Assembly: GCA_039096225.1 (NCBI GenBank)
Contig: JBBPEB010000009.1
Location: forward strand, 460,001 to 524,000
From: Blastocystis sp. Blastoise
Lineage: Eukaryota > Sar > Bigyra > Opalinata > Blastocystidae
DNA: 64,000 bases
Direction of reading: 5' to 3'
Under the pieces are notes generated by a model. The model did no database searches and was not told the origin of the DNA. It saw nothing but the letters and a program-made list of their open reading frames with translations. A program made the position numbers and the translations under genes. This document shows, in pieces, positions 53,750-64,000 of the stretch (its first letter is position 1; each line of letters opens with the position of its first letter).

Positions 53750-54734
53750 ATGGTTTCCGTTTGGTTCTTTGCTGCTAATCTTATTGGATACTTCAGAATT
53801 ATCACTGGTATTCTTGCTTTCTATTACAGAACTTCCAATCCCTTATATTTCTGTGTTTTATACTTCGTAAGCTATCTTGCTGATGCTTTCGATGGTACTG
53901 CTGCGCGTGCTTTACATCAATGTATTCATTTTTTTTTTAAATCTTATTTTAATCTCTTTTTTGTTTATTTTTAGGTTCTCAATTTGGTGCTTGCTTAGAT
54001 ATGACTACCGACAGGTATGTAAACCTTTTTATTAGACATATTAAATAATAATTATTATTATTTATATAGATTCTGTACTGCTGCCTTATTATGTGTTCTT
54101 AGTAACTTATATCCTGATCAAGCTTATATATTTATTTGTTTAATGATTCTTGATATTGTCTCTCATTGGACTCAAATGTTTGCGTATTTATTTTATTATA
54201 AGTTTTTTTATTATTATTATTTTTATTTTCATTAGTTTGCTATGAATGATCTATATATATATATAGTTCTTCTAATTGTGGTATGGTTTCTCATAAAGCT
54301 ATGACTAAGAAAGATAATGTATTATTAAGATTATATTATAATAACAGAATTGTTTTATTCACTGTTTGCTTTATGAACGAAGCTTATTTTGTCTGCAAAT
54401 ATATCCTTGCTACTATGTATATATTTGTGTTTGTTTATTATATATGTTTTTTTTCTTTTGATTATATATGTTGTTAATATTTATTATTATAGATTATTTT
54501 TATTATTTATTATTAATAAACATATTATCTACTATATATAATTGTTATTATATCTCTAGTAATCATCCTACAATGGCCATTTTTGCTCCTTATGATAAAT
54601 ATTTCACTATTTTCATGCAAGTTTGTTTCCCTGTTTTTGTTTTCAAACAAATCACTTCTATTCTTGCTTACATTGGTGCTTGTAAGAGAATTGTTCATCA
54701 CGATCAAGAACAAATTAAGAATAAAAAACACTAA
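53750..54734 (+). CDS. PIS1: CDP-diacylglycerol-inositol 3-phosphatidyltransferase (PI synthase)
   Basis: Five or six exons join to a membrane protein of about 215 residues, the usual length. The start is MVSVWFFAANLIGYFRIITG. The CDP-alcohol phosphotransferase signature DGx2ARx8Gx3Dx3D is complete across the first intron: DGTAARALHQC, SQFG, ACLDMTTD. Hydrophobic segments LYFCVLYFVSYLADAF, AALLCVLSNLYP, YIFICLMILDIVSHWTQMFA and VFVFKQITSILAYIGA form the membrane helices. The motifs SHWTQMFASS and YYNNRIVLFTVCFMNEAYF are those of the eukaryotic PI synthase branch rather than cardiolipin or choline enzymes. It makes phosphatidylinositol from CDP-diacylglycerol and myo-inositol in the ER membrane. 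The basic end HHDQEQIKNKKH could help ER retention. The gene looks intact. Its predicted protein is the most conserved in the window. Confidence 0.93.
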
Positions 54735-54994
54735 ATGACTTGTTTCTTTCTTCAGATTCTATTCTAGACACATAGTTTTGTGTTCATTCATTTTTTTTTT
54801 TTGTTTTTATTGAATTTTATTGATCAAAGTCGATATTCACTTACATCAACATTGCTTTATGACTTGCAACAAAATATTAATCCGTAATTTTTGTAAATAA
54901 AATTATCAAAAAATTATTTAAAAATAATTGTAAAAAAATTAAAAATAAATTAAAAAAAAATTAAAAAATATTCAACCGTATTAACTCGTTAAAT

Positions 54995-57075
<2,081 letters not shown>

Positions 57076-57493
57076 TAAAATTATTTATCAATTTATTATT
57101 CTTATTGTCCAATCTTCTATACATAATAATTATTTTTTCTTGTTTATTCTTGACATTATAATTGATTTTATGCTTGAATCTCATTTTTTTATTTCCTCCT
57201 AATACATCGTTGTTGTGTTATTTATTTAGTCTTTTAAAATAATATTTAAACATATATATTACTTGCTAACAATACAATTTAATGACCAAAAAATAGAAAT
57301 TTAAAAAGAAAAATTTATGATGAAAAAGTATATATACAAAGAAGAAAGAAACAAAAAAGAAAAGTCTCATATAGTTATAAAATAAGTAAATAAAAGCAAT
57401 TATAAAATTGGTGAAAATGATATCTTTAAAAAATTAAATATATAAACGTATAAAAATACATGTATAAATAAAAATATAACATACAAATGTCTT

Positions 57494-57537
<44 letters not shown>

Positions 57538-57543
57538 TTACAA
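57076..57543. other. Convergent spacer
   Basis: About 470 bp between the 3' ends of the ZCCHC8-like and right-hand UBR-like genes: T-rich then A-rich, with a TA run at 57498-57531. No gene is seen. Confidence 0.6.

Positions 57544-64000
<6,457 letters not shown>

Overview
The window is nuclear DNA from a very AT-rich eukaryote (about four fifths A+T or more by eye). Genes are broken into many exons by short introns, mostly 37-100 nt, nearly all GTAT...TATAG and often little more than (TA)n. Stops are ordinary TAA/TAG, and proteins carry Asn-, Ser- and His-rich tracts. There are no operons, tRNAs, rRNAs or CRISPR arrays. The lineage cannot be fixed from the sequence. Extreme AT content, simple-sequence runs and a BTB-TLDc gene family would suit an amoebozoan-type protist or an early-diverging fungus. 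A convincing AT-AC (U12-type) intron says the organism keeps a minor spliceosome.

Layout. 1-3.5 kb: a BTB + two-TLDc gene (+) with one in-frame TAA. 4.1-5.6 kb: BTB-TLDc gene (-). 7.2-15.9 kb: a head-to-head pair of related genes with a BTB-like N-terminus and one-module-per-exon leucine-rich-like repeats; the (+) copy looks broken. 16.2-17.7 kb: a second close BTB-TLDc gene (-). 17.9-26.9 kb: a complete UBR-box E3 ligase (+). 27.8-33.7 kb: a kinesin-14-like gene (-) with decayed nucleotide-binding motifs. 35.0-38.0 kb: an E2/UEV-like domain joined to a pseudokinase (-). 38.7-40.6 kb: a single-pass membrane protein (+). 42.1-44.0 kb: a divergent BTB-TLDc gene (+). 45.0-48.5 kb: a Mahogunin-type RING protein (+). 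49.1-51.9 kb: a TOPORS-like RING protein (+). 52.1-53.1 kb: a NUDT5/YSA1-type Nudix hydrolase (-). 53.8-54.7 kb: phosphatidylinositol synthase (+). 55.0-57.1 kb: a ZCCHC8-type PSP-domain zinc-knuckle protein (+) holding the AT-AC intron. 57.5 kb to the right edge: a second UBR1/2-like ligase (-), N-terminus outside the window.

Themes. Four ubiquitin-ligase-type genes, an E2-like domain and several BTB proteins share 64 kb, although nothing shows co-regulation. Two neighbouring genes (kinesin-like and kinase-like) have both lost canonical NTP-binding residues. A GC-rich word, TCCCGTGA, recurs far more than composition predicts, and three copies sit just before 3' splice sites in introns of two genes. 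Exon boundaries were worked out by eye from reading frame, splice signals and family conservation; outer gene limits are firmer than every internal junction.
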